DNA of 64,000 bases from Roseivirga sp. E12 (GCF_017592825.1 NZ_JAGFMD010000002.1:248001-312000), one strand, 5' to 3'. Positions 1-10,171 are shown, counted from the stretch's first letter. Numbers and translations are program-made. The notes: generated from the sequence alone by a model not told the origin.

Positions 1-459
1 GCCTAATGCACAGGCAGCGGAACAAATTGACCATCGGTCGTAATTCAGCGCTTCATAGTGGTCGTACTTAGTTATTCTTATCGGGTATAGATGGCATGAA
101 ATGGGTTTCTTGAACTTAGTCTTACCATCAATGTAAGCTTGCTCAATCCCACATTTCAAAACATTTTTTTCGTCATAGATGGCGAAAGCGCATTCTTTAC
201 CACCAATTGTAGTAGTGGAATAGTCTCCTTCAAAATCTTTAATATAAGTGCCTTCTTTCTCAATAGCCGCGATACCCTCTGGAGATAAGTATGGTTTTAC
301 AACCTCATAGCACTCTTCAAGTTCTTTGAGTTCAGATTCTTCTAGTGGGGCTCCTAGATCTCCTTCAACACAGCATGCTCCTTTACACTTGTCAATATCA
401 CAAACAAAGAACTGTTCTTTGATATCATCACTTATTACTGCGTTCTCTATTAAAATCAT
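1..459 (-). CDS. DUF3109 family protein, C-terminus cut by window edge
   Basis: The minus strand reads open from an ATG at 459 to the left edge, giving the first 153 residues. The N-terminus ([20 protein letters not shown]) is followed by a cysteine-rich run, [15 protein letters not shown], then [16 protein letters not shown] and WSICSAAC. This spacing is what I know from the DUF3109 (YkgJ-like) family of Bacteroidota, in which the cysteines probably bind a metal or Fe-S cluster; the biochemical function is not known. The rest of the gene lies left of the window. It is divergent from the glycosyltransferase at 540 and has a good Bacteroidota-type promoter just upstream. The family assignment is from memory of conserved motifs and fairly secure; the role is unknown. 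Confidence 0.85.
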   Translation of the reverse strand, partial: MILIENAVISDDIKEQFFVCDIDKCKGACCVEGDLGAPLEESELKELEECYEVVKPYLSPEGIAAIEKEGTYIKDFEGDYSTTTIGGKECAFAIYDEKNVLKCGIEQAYIDGKTKFKKPISCHLYPIRITKYDHYEALNYDRWSICSAACALG

Positions 460-478
460 GACACTAATTTTTCAAAGG

Positions 479-513
479 CAAATATAACCATCACATCATC
501 TAATCGAATCAAA
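479..513 (-). promoter_or_regulatory. Bacteroidota-type promoter for the DUF3109 gene
   Basis: On the minus strand a TATATTTG box (479-486) matches the Bacteroidota -7 consensus TAnnTTTG exactly. A TTTG at 510-513 lies 23 bp further upstream, within the 17-23 bp spacing reported for -33 TTG elements. The start codon at 459 follows the -7 box by about 20 nt. Predicted from the sequence only. Confidence 0.55.
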
Positions 514-539
514 ATGCTAAATTGCAGCGATTTTAATCC

Positions 540-1313
540 ATGAGTCAATCCGTAAAAATTTCTGGTGTCATTATCACCTTTAATGAAGAAGAGAACATCA
601 AAAGATGTCTAACCTCACTTGAAGGTGTTTGCGATGAACTCTTGGTGGTCGATTCCTTTTCAACTGACAGAACTAGAGAAATTGCCAAAGGACTTGGAGC
701 CAGGGTTATTGAAAATCCTTGGAAAGGTTTTCTTGACCAGAAAAACTTTGCCCAAAACGCTGCTCAATATGACTATGTCTTACAATTAGATGCTGACGAA
801 GAACTTTCAGAAAGCCTAAAGGCTCAGATAGCAACCGTTAAAAACTCTTGGTCATATGATGGTTATTTCTTCAATAGGTTCACTAATTATTGCGGAAAAT
901 GGATCAAACATTCCGGATGGTACCCTGATTCAAAACTGAGGCTTTATAATCGAAAAAAAGGAAATTGGCGGGGATTAGACCCTCACCCAGAAGTGATTAT
1001 GAAGGCAGGTAGTTCAACAGTTGCCATAAAGGCAGATATCAATCACTATTCTTATACGAGTTATGAAGATCACATCAATCGTTCTGCCAAATACGCTAAG
1101 GAAGCGGCACTAGCAATGAAAGCTATGGGTAAGAACCCGAGTATTATAAAACTAATTGCCAGTCCATTTTACAGGTTTATCAATGATTATTTTTTTCGAG
1201 GTGGATTTAGAGATGGATTTGAGGGTTTGATCATATGCAAAACAGCCAGTTATTATACTTTCCTTAAATACATGTATTTGAGGCTCATTCATAAAGGCAA
1301 ATCTGTAGAATGA
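540..1313 (+). CDS. Family 2 glycosyltransferase, WaaE/KdtX-like
   Basis: This 257-aa protein is a cytoplasmic GT-A glycosyltransferase. The N-terminus has the family signature GVIITFNEEENIKRCL, followed by DELLVVDSFSTDRT and the metal-binding LQLDADEEL (DxD-type) near residues 81-89. The ENPWKGFLDQKN segment is typical of the WaaE/KdtX branch, which transfers a hexose to the lipopolysaccharide core. It heads a + strand run with an ArnT-like membrane glycosyltransferase and two FkbM methyltransferases, overlapping the next gene by 4 bp (ATGA), so the four genes probably form one envelope-glycan operon. The acceptor sugar cannot be read from the sequence. The start at 540 is the first ATG and gives the expected short N-terminus. 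Confidence 0.85.
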   Translation: MSQSVKISGVIITFNEEENIKRCLTSLEGVCDELLVVDSFSTDRTREIAKGLGARVIENPWKGFLDQKNFAQNAAQYDYVLQLDADEELSESLKAQIATVKNSWSYDGYFFNRFTNYCGKWIKHSGWYPDSKLRLYNRKKGNWRGLDPHPEVIMKAGSSTVAIKADINHYSYTSYEDHINRSAKYAKEAALAMKAMGKNPSIIKLIASPFYRFINDYFFRGGFRDGFEGLIICKTASYYTFLKYMYLRLIHKGKSVE

Positions 1314-2971
1314 ACAAGTTTCTGGATTATATAGCCCTTGATGGAGAGCACAAGAAACAAACAAGGTTTTTGATGCTCATCATCGCCTTGCTCTACCTTT
1401 TTAACTTTCATGTCAATGACATTTGGACTCCTAACGAAAGCTTTTACGCTGAGGCTGTCAGAGAAATGTTCGAGTCAGGAAACTTTCTAGAAATATTTTA
1501 TAATTATGAGCCGAGATACAATAAGCCCCCTCTCACCTATTGGTTAATTGCCACTTCTTCATCTATTTTCGGGCTGAATGAATTTGCCATTCGTCTTCCA
1601 ATCGTTCTTATGGCTTTAGGTAGTATCTGGTTTACTTACCTAATCGGAAGGCAGCTCTATGGCAATAAAGGAGGGCTCTATGCCATGATCATGATGGCCT
1701 TCAGTGTACAACTGCTTGCTGTCAAACAGTACGCCTCACCAGAAATACCTTTGACCTTTTTCTTTACCCTGACCATGTATTATTTCTTAAAAGGGTTCGA
1801 GTTGAAAAAGGGTAAATACATGATATTAGCCTTCGCCATATTAGGCCTGACAGTGCTTACCAAGGGATTCCCATATATTATTGTTATTGGAGGGATTATT
1901 GGCCTCTATGTATTGCTGAAGGGGCCTTTCAAATGGCAAAGAATCTGGGATGATATCAAACTACTAAAACTACACCTTGGTATACCTATTACACTGTTAA
2001 TTGGCCTCAGTTGGGTTATCTTCATGTATATAAAAGATGGAGCTGAGTTTTGGGAGATTTACTATCGGGAAACCTTCGGCAGGGCACTAAGTAAGAAGAC
2101 GAATGGCCCTAAACCATTCTTCTACCTTGAAGTAATCTCTTGGAGTATTCTTCCGTATTCGCTGGTATTTTTCTTTGCGCTAATCAAATGGATAAGAGAT
2201 TGGAAAAGAGCTTCGGCAGTACTATTTCCCATCTGCTGGTTTATAGTCATGTTCATTGTATTCACAATAGCCAAGGGGAAAATACCCACCTACATGATTC
2301 AAGCGCATCCAGCTATGTTACTGATGATTGTTCCTCTTCTGTTGCAATATGAGCCCAAATCAACTCTTTGGAAAGCCATATGGTCCGGTAGCTTTTTATT
2401 TCCTGCGGTTCTGATCATCGCTGCTAATGTGATTGCTATCCAACAGTTAAACCTTCACCCACTTACCTATTTAGCACCTGCGCTAGGTTTAGCCATATTG
2501 ATTTACTTCCATTTCAGAAAAGTGGAATCCAAAAATCAACTCTTGGTGGCAGCCCCTTTCTGGATCATTCTACTCTTTCTTTTTTGCTTCGCAACTGTAT
2601 TACCAAGACTGGAGAAGTTTAGACCTTATGATGAGATTGGTCAGGTACTAAATGAAAGTACCGTGGTAAGTGAAAAGACACCAATCCTAATAGAGGCTAC
2701 TTTAATTCATAATATCCCTTATTACGCCAAACGTTTTGCTCAACGGGATATGACACCCGAGCAAATCAATAATAAAACAGGTGAAACCCTTGCCTTAATT
2801 AGAGATGAGAGTTTATCAGAACTATCCGGTTTTGAGTTACTATGGTCAGGTTTCATCTACGATTTTCCTAGTGAATCGCAATTTGCTAAATTCATTATAG
2901 CATGTATAGATGCCGAAAATGGGGATTTATCTAAGTTCGCCAAGTACCACCTTGTTCATCGAAACCAATAA
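1310..2971 (+). CDS. ArnT/PMT-like membrane glycosyltransferase (GT39/GT83 type)
   Basis: This 553-aa integral membrane protein has about a dozen hydrophobic helices. After the first helix comes DIWTPNESFYAEAVREMF, the loop that in ArnT and PMT enzymes carries the catalytic acidic residue, then YNKPPLTYWL, another family hallmark. Such enzymes use a polyprenyl-phosphate sugar and glycosylate lipid A, proteins or other envelope acceptors on the periplasmic side. The C-terminal region (about 430-553) is a soluble periplasmic-type domain. It overlaps the upstream GT2 gene by 4 bp and is followed 6 bp later by an FkbM gene. A DPM1-like gene that could make a polyprenol-linked sugar lies at 31797, but that link is only inference. 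Confidence 0.85.
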   Translation: MNKFLDYIALDGEHKKQTRFLMLIIALLYLFNFHVNDIWTPNESFYAEAVREMFESGNFLEIFYNYEPRYNKPPLTYWLIATSSSIFGLNEFAIRLPIVLMALGSIWFTYLIGRQLYGNKGGLYAMIMMAFSVQLLAVKQYASPEIPLTFFFTLTMYYFLKGFELKKGKYMILAFAILGLTVLTKGFPYIIVIGGIIGLYVLLKGPFKWQRIWDDIKLLKLHLGIPITLLIGLSWVIFMYIKDGAEFWEIYYRETFGRALSKKTNGPKPFFYLEVISWSILPYSLVFFFALIKWIRDWKRASAVLFPICWFIVMFIVFTIAKGKIPTYMIQAHPAMLLMIVPLLLQYEPKSTLWKAIWSGSFLFPAVLIIAANVIAIQQLNLHPLTYLAPALGLAILIYFHFRKVESKNQLLVAAPFWIILLFLFCFATVLPRLEKFRPYDEIGQVLNESTVVSEKTPILIEATLIHNIPYYAKRFAQRDMTPEQINNKTGETLALIRDESLSELSGFELLWSGFIYDFPSESQFAKFIIACIDAENGDLSKFAKYHLVHRNQ

Positions 2972-2977
2972 AAGGTT

Positions 2978-3733
2978 ATGTCAAAAGGGAATTTTTCTAA
3001 AATCAAGTTTTTGTATCGCGCTGTGAAGTATAGATACAAAGACGATGCACCTGAGTTAGGGTATATCCTTAAGAACATCAATTCTGGTGATTCGGTATTG
3101 GACATAGGTACACATAAAGGCGGTTACCTGCATTGGCTGAGAAAGGCAGTTGGCGATAGTGGCTCAGTGATAGCATTCGAGCCGCAACCAAGTCTTTACA
3201 AGTATGTGAGTGAGGCTATCAACGCTTATGGTTACAAAAACATAACACTTCACCATGCTGGTGTGTCTTCTCGAGAGAGTACGCTAGAATTATTCATCCC
3301 AAAGGCCGAGGGCCTGACTTCACCTGGGGCTACTTTTGAGAAAAGACATGACACTAAGGACGGACACTTCATTACAGTACCAGTAATACAGCTTGACAAG
3401 CTTCTCATGGATAGAGTAAAGCCAGTGAACTTTATAAAAATGGATGTAGAAGGTCACGAACTTCAAGTTTTTAAAGGTGCCAATGACATTCTAACAGTCG
3501 ATAGACCAAAACTCATATTTGAGTGTGAAAATCGGCACTTGAATAGCATCAAAGTAGAAGACGTTTTTGAGTATTTGAAATCATTAGATTACCAAGGCTT
3601 CTTCTTCTTAAATGGAAAGCTCACTAGTATAGATCAATTTGATGCTTCAAAACATCAGGCTATTGATGATAATAAAGAGATTATCAATAAGCAGCTCTAC
3701 TCCAATAACTTCGTCTTTGAACCAAAGAACTGA
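2978..3733 (+). CDS. FkbM family SAM-dependent methyltransferase (first of two)
   Basis: This 251-aa protein has a Rossmann methyltransferase fold. SAM motif I is SVLDIGTHKGGY (about residues 39-50), the acidic loop is VIAFEPQPSLYKYV, and the FkbM-typical block FIKMDVEGHELQVFKGA comes near residue 150. FkbM enzymes O-methylate sugars or other secondary metabolites, and in glycan clusters they usually decorate surface polysaccharide. It starts 6 bp after the membrane glycosyltransferase and ends 1 bp before the next FkbM gene. The two neighbours are clearly different in sequence (251 against 273 aa, different N-termini), so they are not a recent duplication. The substrate is unknown. Confidence 0.87.
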   Translation: MSKGNFSKIKFLYRAVKYRYKDDAPELGYILKNINSGDSVLDIGTHKGGYLHWLRKAVGDSGSVIAFEPQPSLYKYVSEAINAYGYKNITLHHAGVSSRESTLELFIPKAEGLTSPGATFEKRHDTKDGHFITVPVIQLDKLLMDRVKPVNFIKMDVEGHELQVFKGANDILTVDRPKLIFECENRHLNSIKVEDVFEYLKSLDYQGFFFLNGKLTSIDQFDASKHQAIDDNKEIINKQLYSNNFVFEPKN

Positions 3734-3734
3734 T

Positions 3735-4556
3735 ATGGGATTTATTCGATCGATAAAAAATATTGCTAATAGTTTATATGCCCCGATTCAAGATAAATTA
3801 AAGCTCTACTATCGACCTAAGCAGTACATTAGGAAGTTCGGCAAACCTAAGGGTTTAGCCCTTTACCATAAGTTTTATACCGATACTAAGGCAAATAGAG
3901 TAGTAGACTTCAATGTGGAAGGGTATTCGGCCAAACTCTACCTAAGACAAGAAACTTCAGACGTACCTACATTTCAACAAATCTTTCTGAATACCAGATA
4001 TGAAATGGAGTTACCGTATGTACCAAAGACTATAATTGATGGTGGAGCAAATGTCGGATTTGCTTCTGTTTTCTTTGCAAATAAGTATCCAAATGCAGAA
4101 GTATTAGCCGTAGAGCCCGATAGCTCTAACTTCGAATTAGTTCAAAAAAACACAAAGGAATTCTCAAATATCAAAGCATTAAAATCCGCTATTTGGGGAA
4201 AAACCTCACATCTTAGAATCAAGAATCCTGATTTTGAAAAGTGGGCATTTGAAGTGGAAGAGACTGACGAATCAGCAGAGGGTGCCTTTCAAGCCTACTC
4301 CATTAGTGACTTGATAACACAAATGGGATGGGAATCTGTAGACTTTCTTAAACTAGATATTGAAGGGTCCGAAATGAACGTATTCACCTCTGATTATGAA
4401 TCCTGGTTACCGAAAGTAAAGCTTCTAATTGTAGAGCTCCACGAAAAAATGCAACCTGGGTGTACCCAGGTATTTGAACAAGCCGTTTCACGATACAGCT
4501 TTACAAAAACTGTTAGCGGTGAGAACCTTATTTATATTAACGAAGACCTAAAATAA
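3735..4556 (+). CDS. FkbM family SAM-dependent methyltransferase (second of two)
   Basis: I start this 273-aa protein at the ATG at 3735, directly after the upstream stop codon; the reading frame extends further upstream, but only inside the preceding gene. A roughly 80-residue N-terminal part (MGFIRSIKNIANSLYAP...) precedes the methyltransferase fold: TIIDGGANVGFASVFFA (motif I), VLAVEPDSSNFELV and VDFLKLDIEGSEMNVF, all FkbM hallmarks. It probably methylates a hydroxyl on the same glycan as the neighbouring glycosyltransferases. A strong bidirectional terminator begins within its stop codon region, closing the operon. The substrate is unknown. Confidence 0.86.
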   Translation: MGFIRSIKNIANSLYAPIQDKLKLYYRPKQYIRKFGKPKGLALYHKFYTDTKANRVVDFNVEGYSAKLYLRQETSDVPTFQQIFLNTRYEMELPYVPKTIIDGGANVGFASVFFANKYPNAEVLAVEPDSSNFELVQKNTKEFSNIKALKSAIWGKTSHLRIKNPDFEKWAFEVEETDESAEGAFQAYSISDLITQMGWESVDFLKLDIEGSEMNVFTSDYESWLPKVKLLIVELHEKMQPGCTQVFEQAVSRYSFTKTVSGENLIYINEDLK

Positions 4557-4579
4557 AAATGGGCCTTACGGCCCATTTT
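4556..4579. terminator. Bidirectional intrinsic terminator
   Basis: A perfect 10-bp stem (AAAATGGGCC with GGCCCATTTT) closes a 4-nt TTAC loop, with A/T runs on both sides. It sits between the convergent FkbM (+) and ahcY (-) genes and can end transcription from both directions. Confidence 0.88.
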
Positions 4580-4603
4580 CTAATCTCACTATACTCCTTA
4601 ATT

Positions 4604-5908
4604 CTAGTACCTGTAGTGCTCTGGCTTATAAGGGCCTTCAACAGTAACACCGATATACTCAGCCTGCTCTTGAGTAAGCTCTTCAAGTTCCACACCAATA
4701 TTGGCAAGATGAAGTTTGGCTACTTTCTCATCCAAGTGCTTAGGCAGTGTATATACTGCGTTTTCATAAGCTTCTCTATTAGTCCAAAGCTCAATTTGAG
4801 CCAGTGTTTGGTTTGTAAAAGAGTTAGACATTACGAAAGAAGGGTGTCCCGTAGCACAACCAAGGTTCACCAAACGACCTTCAGCCAAAACGATAATATC
4901 ATTACCGTTTAGGTTATAAAGATCCACTTGAGGCTTAATCTCTATTTTGCTATCACCATGGTTTCCGTTTAACCATGCCATGTCAATTTCATTATCGAAG
5001 TGACCGATGTTACAAACAATGGTCTTATCCTTCATAGCTTCAAAGTGTCTCTGCTGGATAATATTGTAGTTACCCGTTGCAGTCACAATAATGTTAGCTC
5101 TAGGAATAGCGTTATCCATTTTCTGAACTTCGAAACCATCCATTGCCGCCTGAAGCGCACAAATTGGGTCAATCTCGGTAACAATCACTCGGACGCCAGC
5201 ACCTGCCAAAGAAGCAGCAGAACCTTTTCCAACGTCACCATAACCTGCTACAACAGCCACTTTACCTGCAAGCATTACGTCAGTAGCTCTTCTGATAGCA
5301 TCTACTAGTGATTCCTTACAACCGTATTTGTTATCAAACTTGGACTTAGTCACTGAATCATTAACATTGATCGCTGGCATTGGAAGAGTACCATTCTTCA
5401 TGCGCTCATAAAGTCTATGAACTCCTGTGGTAGTTTCTTCGGACAATCCTTTGATTTCAGGTACTAACTCTGGGTATTTGTCCAATACCATATTAGTAAG
5501 ATCACCTCCATCATCAAGAATCATGTTTAAGGGCTTTCCACCCTCAAACGCAAACAATGTCTGCTCTATACACCAGTCAAACTCTTCATCATTCATGCCC
5601 TTCCAAGCATAAACTGGGATTCCAGCTTTCGCAATGGCTGCAGCAGCATGATCCTGCGTGGAGAAAATATTACATGAAGACCAAGAAACCTCTGCACCAA
5701 GCGCGGTAAGGGTCTCAATCAAAACCGCAGTCTGAATTGTCATATGCAAACACCCTGCAATTCTAGCTCCCTTAAGAATTTGAGATGGACCAAATTCCTC
5801 TCTCAAAGACATTAAACCTGGCATTTCAGCCTCAGCTAATTCAATTTCTTTTCTACCCCAATCAGATAGATTGATATCTTTTACTTTATGTTCAAGCGTT
5901 TCTTGCAT
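4604..5908 (-). CDS. ahcY: Adenosylhomocysteinase (S-adenosylhomocysteine hydrolase)
   Basis: This enzyme hydrolyses S-adenosylhomocysteine to adenosine and homocysteine, clearing the by-product of all SAM-dependent methylations. The open frame reaches 6025, but the natural start is the ATG at 5908 ([20 protein letters not shown]), which gives 434 aa, the normal family size; the extra upstream part would run into birA. Visible motifs are [41 protein letters not shown], the NAD-binding glycine loop [12 protein letters not shown], and the C-terminal [15 protein letters not shown]...PYKPEHYRY. It lies 67 bp downstream of birA on the same strand and shares a terminator with the FkbM gene. With two FkbM methyltransferases next door the neighbourhood is SAM-related, though this may be chance. 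Confidence 0.97.
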   Translation of the reverse strand: MQETLEHKVKDINLSDWGRKEIELAEAEMPGLMSLREEFGPSQILKGARIAGCLHMTIQTAVLIETLTALGAEVSWSSCNIFSTQDHAAAAIAKAGIPVYAWKGMNDEEFDWCIEQTLFAFEGGKPLNMILDDGGDLTNMVLDKYPELVPEIKGLSEETTTGVHRLYERMKNGTLPMPAINVNDSVTKSKFDNKYGCKESLVDAIRRATDVMLAGKVAVVAGYGDVGKGSAASLAGAGVRVIVTEIDPICALQAAMDGFEVQKMDNAIPRANIIVTATGNYNIIQQRHFEAMKDKTIVCNIGHFDNEIDMAWLNGNHGDSKIEIKPQVDLYNLNGNDIIVLAEGRLVNLGCATGHPSFVMSNSFTNQTLAQIELWTNREAYENAVYTLPKHLDEKVAKLHLANIGVELEELTQEQAEYIGVTVEGPYKPEHYRY

Positions 5909-5975
5909 AATTCGTTGATTAATTGCGGCACAAAGGTAAGCTAAGTGAATAGGAAAATCAAAGATTGTCAAAAGA

Positions 5976-6734
5976 TTAAAGAATGAAATCGATCTCCTTA
6001 AAACTAAAGTTTTCAGACCTCCCATTAATAGAAACGGATAACTGGCCAGACTCTGTTACATCCTGAATTGTCCCCTCAAACTCGTACTCTGTTCTGAACT
6101 TTAGCTTGGATCTATAGCCCAAAAGAGACCTCAAATATTCCTCCTTGATTGCCAAACTTTTACCTGCCTTCAGCTGTAGATAATAAGCTTCAACATTTTC
6201 CACTAACTTTTGAAATATGAGTTCAAGGTCACTATCCTTATCTAACTCATCTTTCAATGATGTCGCCTGCAGTCCTCCGAAATCAGACTGATTGACATTC
6301 AATCCAATACCAATGACTGAATAATCCAAAGTTTTCCTACTGAGGCCATTTTCAATAAGCATTCCAGCGATTTTTCTTCTCCCTACATAAATATCATTTG
6401 GCCATTTAATACTAGCCTCATTATCTGCCAGCTGGTCATTAACCGTCTTTAACACTGCCAGTGATATTGCCATATTCAAAGGATACTGTTTGGATGCTTC
6501 CAAGAATTTCGGCTTAAGCAATAAGGACAGTGTAATGTTCTTGCCTGGTGAAGCATGCCAGCTATTTCCTCTCTGACCCCTACCCTCAGTCTGGTCATCG
6601 GTTATTATGACAGTCCCTTCCGTGATGTCAGAGTTTCTAGCCATTTCCAGAGCGATGTCGTTGGTAGAATGACAACTTGGCATGTAAATAACCTTTTTGC
6701 CCAGAAATAAGGTATTAGCAAGGATTTTGTACAA
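5976..6734 (-). CDS. birA: Biotin--[acetyl-CoA carboxylase] ligase
   Basis: This 252-aa enzyme attaches biotin to the carboxylase carrier protein through biotinyl-AMP. Motifs include [10 protein letters not shown] near residues 19-28, the biotinyl-AMP loop [18 protein letters not shown] (the GRGRxG-type motif reads GRGQRG), [20 protein letters not shown] and [10 protein letters not shown]. It is the short form without an N-terminal DNA-binding domain, so it is not expected to act as a repressor. The start codon is TTG at 6734: [14 protein letters not shown] is the N-terminus usual for Bacteroidota BirA, so I prefer it over the internal ATG at residue 18. It is divergent from rsfS and ftsH, an arrangement I recall as common in this phylum. 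Confidence 0.95.
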   Translation of the reverse strand: MYKILANTLFLGKKVIYMPSCHSTNDIALEMARNSDITEGTVIITDDQTEGRGQRGNSWHASPGKNITLSLLLKPKFLEASKQYPLNMAISLAVLKTVNDQLADNEASIKWPNDIYVGRRKIAGMLIENGLSRKTLDYSVIGIGLNVNQSDFGGLQATSLKDELDKDSDLELIFQKLVENVEAYYLQLKAGKSLAIKEEYLRSLLGYRSKLKFRTEYEFEGTIQDVTESGQLSVSINGRSENFSFKEIDFIL

Positions 6735-6790
6735 TGAATTTTTAGTAGTTTTGATCCTTAAAATAAGTTAAAAATCACTTACCCAATTGA

Positions 6791-7147
6791 ATGAATTCTG
6801 AAGAATTGAGCAACATCGTTGTTAAGGGGATGGAAGAGAAGAAAGCTGAGGACATTGTTGTTATGGACCTTAGAGAAGTGAAAGGTGCAATCAGTGATTT
6901 TTTCATCATTTGCTCTGGAAACTCTGACACTCAAATTGAATCCATTGCCGAGTCTGTAGAACATGAGGTAAAAACAGATTCAAAAGAAAGCCCATGGCGT
7001 AAAGAAGGATTCACAAATAGAGAGTGGATTCTAATCGATTATGTGAATGTAGTGGCTCATATTTTCAATAAAGCAAAGCGTGACCATTACGCCATAGAGG
7101 AATTATGGGGTGATGCAAAAATCAGTCGTGTTTCTCAAAATGCATAG
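6791..7147 (+). CDS. rsfS: Ribosome silencing factor RsfS
   Basis: This 118-aa protein is of the RsfS/Iojap family, which binds ribosomal protein uL14 and blocks joining of the subunits when nutrients are scarce. The family core is visible: [23 protein letters not shown] (given here as a short core, with [16 protein letters not shown] most telling), then [29 protein letters not shown] and [20 protein letters not shown]. It is divergent from birA across 56 bp and sits 59 bp upstream of ftsH on the same strand, probably co-transcribed with it. Confidence 0.95.
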   Translation: MNSEELSNIVVKGMEEKKAEDIVVMDLREVKGAISDFFIICSGNSDTQIESIAESVEHEVKTDSKESPWRKEGFTNREWILIDYVNVVAHIFNKAKRDHYAIEELWGDAKISRVSQNA

Positions 7148-7206
7148 CTAACATTATTGTTAAGAGTGCGTTATTAAGTAGGTTTACAAAATTTAAAATA
7201 TATAGA

Positions 7207-9321
7207 ATGCCGGATAACCCAAGAAAGAAGAATATACTAGGCAAGCCAGGCCCAGGTGGTAAAAGACCTAATAACCAGGTTTGGATATTCGTATCCCTTA
7301 TTATTGTATTTTTCGCTGTATCGTATTTCACAAGTCAAAGTACCGGAATTGCTATCACTCCATCCCGTTTTGAGGACATGGTGAAAAGCAATGACGTTGC
7401 ACGTGTGGTCTTTATTAATGGCCAAAACACTGTAGAAGTTACACTTAAGCAAGAAGCTCTACAGAATGCGAAATATAAGACTGAATTAGACGGCAATAGC
7501 GTATTTGGCTTTAATAGCGGACCACATTATACAATCCAAAAGCAATTCTTCTCGGCTGAAGATTTTCGTACTTACTACGATAACTTCGTTGACACGAATA
7601 AAATCCCTAAGCAACAGCAAGTAAGAATAGAATTCGATGATAGAACAACTATCATGGACTTCCTTAGCACATGGGGATTCTTAATACTTATTGTACTATT
7701 CTTCTGGCTGATGATGCGCAGAATGACAGGCAATGCCGGTCCTGGTGGTCAGATTTTCAATATTGGGAAATCACGTGCGGCTCTGTTTGATGCAGAGAAC
7801 AAAGTCAAAATCACATTCGACAATGTTGCTGGATTGGATGAAGCCAAAGAAGAAGTAAAAGAGATTGTTGACTTCTTAAAGAACCCTTCGAAATTCACCA
7901 AATTAGGTGGGAAAATACCTAAGGGAGCCTTACTTGTAGGACCTCCAGGTACAGGTAAAACCTTGTTAGCAAAAGCTGTTGCAGGAGAAGCAGCGGTACC
8001 GTTCTTCTCTCTATCAGGTTCTGACTTTGTTGAAATGTTTGTTGGTGTGGGTGCAGCTCGTGTACGTGACCTTTTCAAACAAGCCAAAGAAAAGGCGCCA
8101 TGTATCGTCTTTATAGATGAGATAGATGCTATAGGTAGATCACGTGGAAAAGGTCAAATGCCCGGCTCAAATGACGAACGTGAAAACACGCTTAACTCAT
8201 TGTTAGTAGAAATGGATGGTTTTGCGACTGACTCTGGAGTAATCATTCTCGCGGCTACCAACCGACCTGATGTATTAGACAATGCACTTTTAAGGCCAGG
8301 TCGTTTTGACAGACAGATTGGCATTGACAAGCCAGACATTGTGGGTAGAGAAGCTATTTTCAAAGTTCACCTAGGCCCTATTAAATTGGCTAAGGATATA
8401 GATCCTAAAAAGTTATCCGCTCAAACACCAGGTTTTGCCGGTGCTGAGATTGCTAACGTCTGTAACGAAGCCGCTTTGATTGCTGCTCGAAAAGACAAGA
8501 AGGCCGTTGATATGGAAGACTTCCAAGATGCGATTGATAGAGTGATTGGTGGTCTTGAAAAGAAAAGCAAAATTATTTCTCCTGAAGAAAAGAAAATTGT
8601 TGCTTACCACGAGGCTGGCCATGCGGTAGCAGGTTGGTTTTTAGAACATGCCGATCCATTGGTAAAGGTTTCTATTGTACCAAGAGGAGTCGCAGCATTA
8701 GGTTACGCTCAATACCTTCCGAAGGAACAATTCCTTTACCAGACAGAGCAACTCATAGATGAGATGTGTATGACTCTAGGTGGTAGAGCAGCAGAAGAAA
8801 TTATTTTCAATAAGATTTCTACTGGAGCACTGAGTGACTTAGAAAGAGTTACCAAAGTGGCTTACAGCATTGTTACCGTCTATGGTATGAATGAAAAGGT
8901 TGGCCATATCTCATTCTATGATTCTAAACAGAATGAATACGGCTTCTCGAAACCGTATTCTGAAGACACGGCAAAGACAATTGATGAAGAAGTGAAAAAG
9001 ATCGTTGATAAGGCCTACAAAAGGACTATCGATCTACTTACTGATAAAAAGTCTGAATTAGAAGTCTTGGCAAAAGAGCTTTTGGCAAAAGAGATCCTCT
9101 TCCAATCAGATCTGGAAGGTCTTATTGGACCTCGACCTTTTGAGAAGCAAACCACTTACGAGGCTTTTACCAATAACAATGGAAAAGCCCAAGAAGAAGA
9201 AGAAGAAGAAGAAGAAGAGGCTATTGAAAAGGCTAAGACTGACAAGGTGGTCGAAGAAGCACCAATAGTCGAAGACAATGTTGCTCCTGAGGCTTCTGCG
9301 GAAGATCCAAAGACAGAATAA
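7207..9321 (+). CDS. ftsH: ATP-dependent zinc metalloprotease FtsH
   Basis: This 704-aa membrane-anchored AAA+ protease degrades damaged or regulatory membrane and cytosolic proteins. Two membrane segments (about residues 26-42 and 157-173) frame a periplasmic domain. The AAA domain has Walker A GPPGTGKT at 245-252, Walker [12 protein letters not shown] and the second region of homology ([20 protein letters not shown]). The zinc site HEAGH is at 468-472. The C-terminal tail is acidic and contains nine consecutive Glu coded by a GAA repeat. It follows rsfS and ends at a strong terminator. A typical full-length FtsH; the start [12 protein letters not shown] fits a cytoplasmic N-terminus. Confidence 0.98.
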   Translation: MPDNPRKKNILGKPGPGGKRPNNQVWIFVSLIIVFFAVSYFTSQSTGIAITPSRFEDMVKSNDVARVVFINGQNTVEVTLKQEALQNAKYKTELDGNSVFGFNSGPHYTIQKQFFSAEDFRTYYDNFVDTNKIPKQQQVRIEFDDRTTIMDFLSTWGFLILIVLFFWLMMRRMTGNAGPGGQIFNIGKSRAALFDAENKVKITFDNVAGLDEAKEEVKEIVDFLKNPSKFTKLGGKIPKGALLVGPPGTGKTLLAKAVAGEAAVPFFSLSGSDFVEMFVGVGAARVRDLFKQAKEKAPCIVFIDEIDAIGRSRGKGQMPGSNDERENTLNSLLVEMDGFATDSGVIILAATNRPDVLDNALLRPGRFDRQIGIDKPDIVGREAIFKVHLGPIKLAKDIDPKKLSAQTPGFAGAEIANVCNEAALIAARKDKKAVDMEDFQDAIDRVIGGLEKKSKIISPEEKKIVAYHEAGHAVAGWFLEHADPLVKVSIVPRGVAALGYAQYLPKEQFLYQTEQLIDEMCMTLGGRAAEEIIFNKISTGALSDLERVTKVAYSIVTVYGMNEKVGHISFYDSKQNEYGFSKPYSEDTAKTIDEEVKKIVDKAYKRTIDLLTDKKSELEVLAKELLAKEILFQSDLEGLIGPRPFEKQTTYEAFTNNNGKAQEEEEEEEEEAIEKAKTDKVVEEAPIVEDNVAPEASAEDPKTE
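9193..9219 (+). repeat. In-frame GAA trinucleotide repeat in ftsH
   Basis: Eight GAA codons and one GAG encode nine glutamates in the disordered C-terminal tail of FtsH. Slippage here would change the tail length in whole residues without breaking the frame. Confidence 0.9.
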
Positions 9322-9341
9322 AGAGATAGTTTCAATACATT

Positions 9342-9369
9342 AAAAATCAGGTTTAACGACCTGATTTTT
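9342..9369 (+). terminator. Intrinsic terminator of ftsH
   Basis: An 11-bp stem (AAAAATCAGGT with ACCTGATTTTT) with a 6-nt loop is followed by more T residues, 20 bp after the ftsH stop. The A-rich left arm makes it usable in both directions, but only ftsH lies upstream of it. Confidence 0.88.
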
Positions 9370-9409
9370 TTATTTACACAGGTTTTGCAATTTTTACTTT
9401 GCTTCACTT

Positions 9410-10171
9410 ATGAAATTAAATCCTGCTTCACATCAAAAAGTCTATTTCGCATCAGATTTCCATCTTGGGGTTCCGACAGCTGAGATCAGTTTGGAGCGAG
9501 AGAAAAAGATCATTCGCTGGCTAGATGAATGCAAAAAAGACGCGCATACGATTTTCCTTGTCGGTGACCTTTTTGACTTCTGGTTTGAGTACAGGTCAAC
9601 TGTACCCAAAGGCTTCTCGAGATTTTTGGGCAAGCTGTCTGAGATAGCGGATGCTGGAATCAACCTAGTAATCTTCACTGGCAATCATGACCTCTGGATG
9701 TTCGGCTATCTAGACCGAGAATTAGGAGCTAAAGTCATCTACGATCCTATTGATGTTTTCATCAATGAGAAAAAACTCTTTGTGGGGCATGGTGATGGTA
9801 TTGGACCTGGAGATAGTGGCTATAAATTTTTGAAAAAAATCTTTAGAAATAGATTTTTCCAATGGTGCTTCCGTTGGTTACATCCCAATATCGGCATTGG
9901 TTTAGCTAACTTCTGGTCGGGTAAAAGTCGTGCTCAAGCCAATGATACAGAACAGAGGTTCATGGGTGACGATGAATGGCTTTGGAGCTTCTCTAAAGAG
10001 ATGGAGAAGGTCAATCACTATGACTATTACATTTTTGGCCACAGACATCTTCCTTTAGATTTGGAGGTGGGACAGAACAGCAGATATGTTAACCTAGGCG
10101 AGTGGCTTAACTATTACACTTATGCGGAGTATTCTGATGGTGAAATAAAGCTTAAGACGTTTGAGGGCTAG
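9410..10171 (+). CDS. lpxH: UDP-2,3-diacylglucosamine diphosphatase (LpxH-type)
   Basis: This 253-aa calcineurin-like phosphoesterase probably cleaves UDP-2,3-diacylglucosamine to lipid X in lipid A synthesis. The metal-ligand motifs appear in order: SDFHLG (about 15-20), VGDLFDFWFEY, FTGNHDLWMFG, FVGHGDGIGPGD and FGHRHLP, followed by YVNLGEWL at the C-terminus. DFWFEY and the overall length favour LpxH over other phosphoesterases. It begins after the ftsH terminator and overlaps the next gene by 11 bp. No other lpx gene is in the window, so the assignment rests on motifs alone. Confidence 0.9.
   Translation: MKLNPASHQKVYFASDFHLGVPTAEISLEREKKIIRWLDECKKDAHTIFLVGDLFDFWFEYRSTVPKGFSRFLGKLSEIADAGINLVIFTGNHDLWMFGYLDRELGAKVIYDPIDVFINEKKLFVGHGDGIGPGDSGYKFLKKIFRNRFFQWCFRWLHPNIGIGLANFWSGKSRAQANDTEQRFMGDDEWLWSFSKEMEKVNHYDYYIFGHRHLPLDLEVGQNSRYVNLGEWLNYYTYAEYSDGEIKLKTFEG

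Noticed and set aside
3639-3734. Longer start for the second FkbM gene
   Set aside because: The added codons lie inside the preceding FkbM gene; the ATG at 3735 follows its stop directly.
4604-4912. Plus-strand open frames inside ahcY
   Set aside because: They lie antisense to a clear adenosylhomocysteinase, have no family features and no promoter.
5909-6025. N-terminal extension of ahcY
   Set aside because: It runs into birA and does not resemble the family; the ATG at 5908 gives the normal length.
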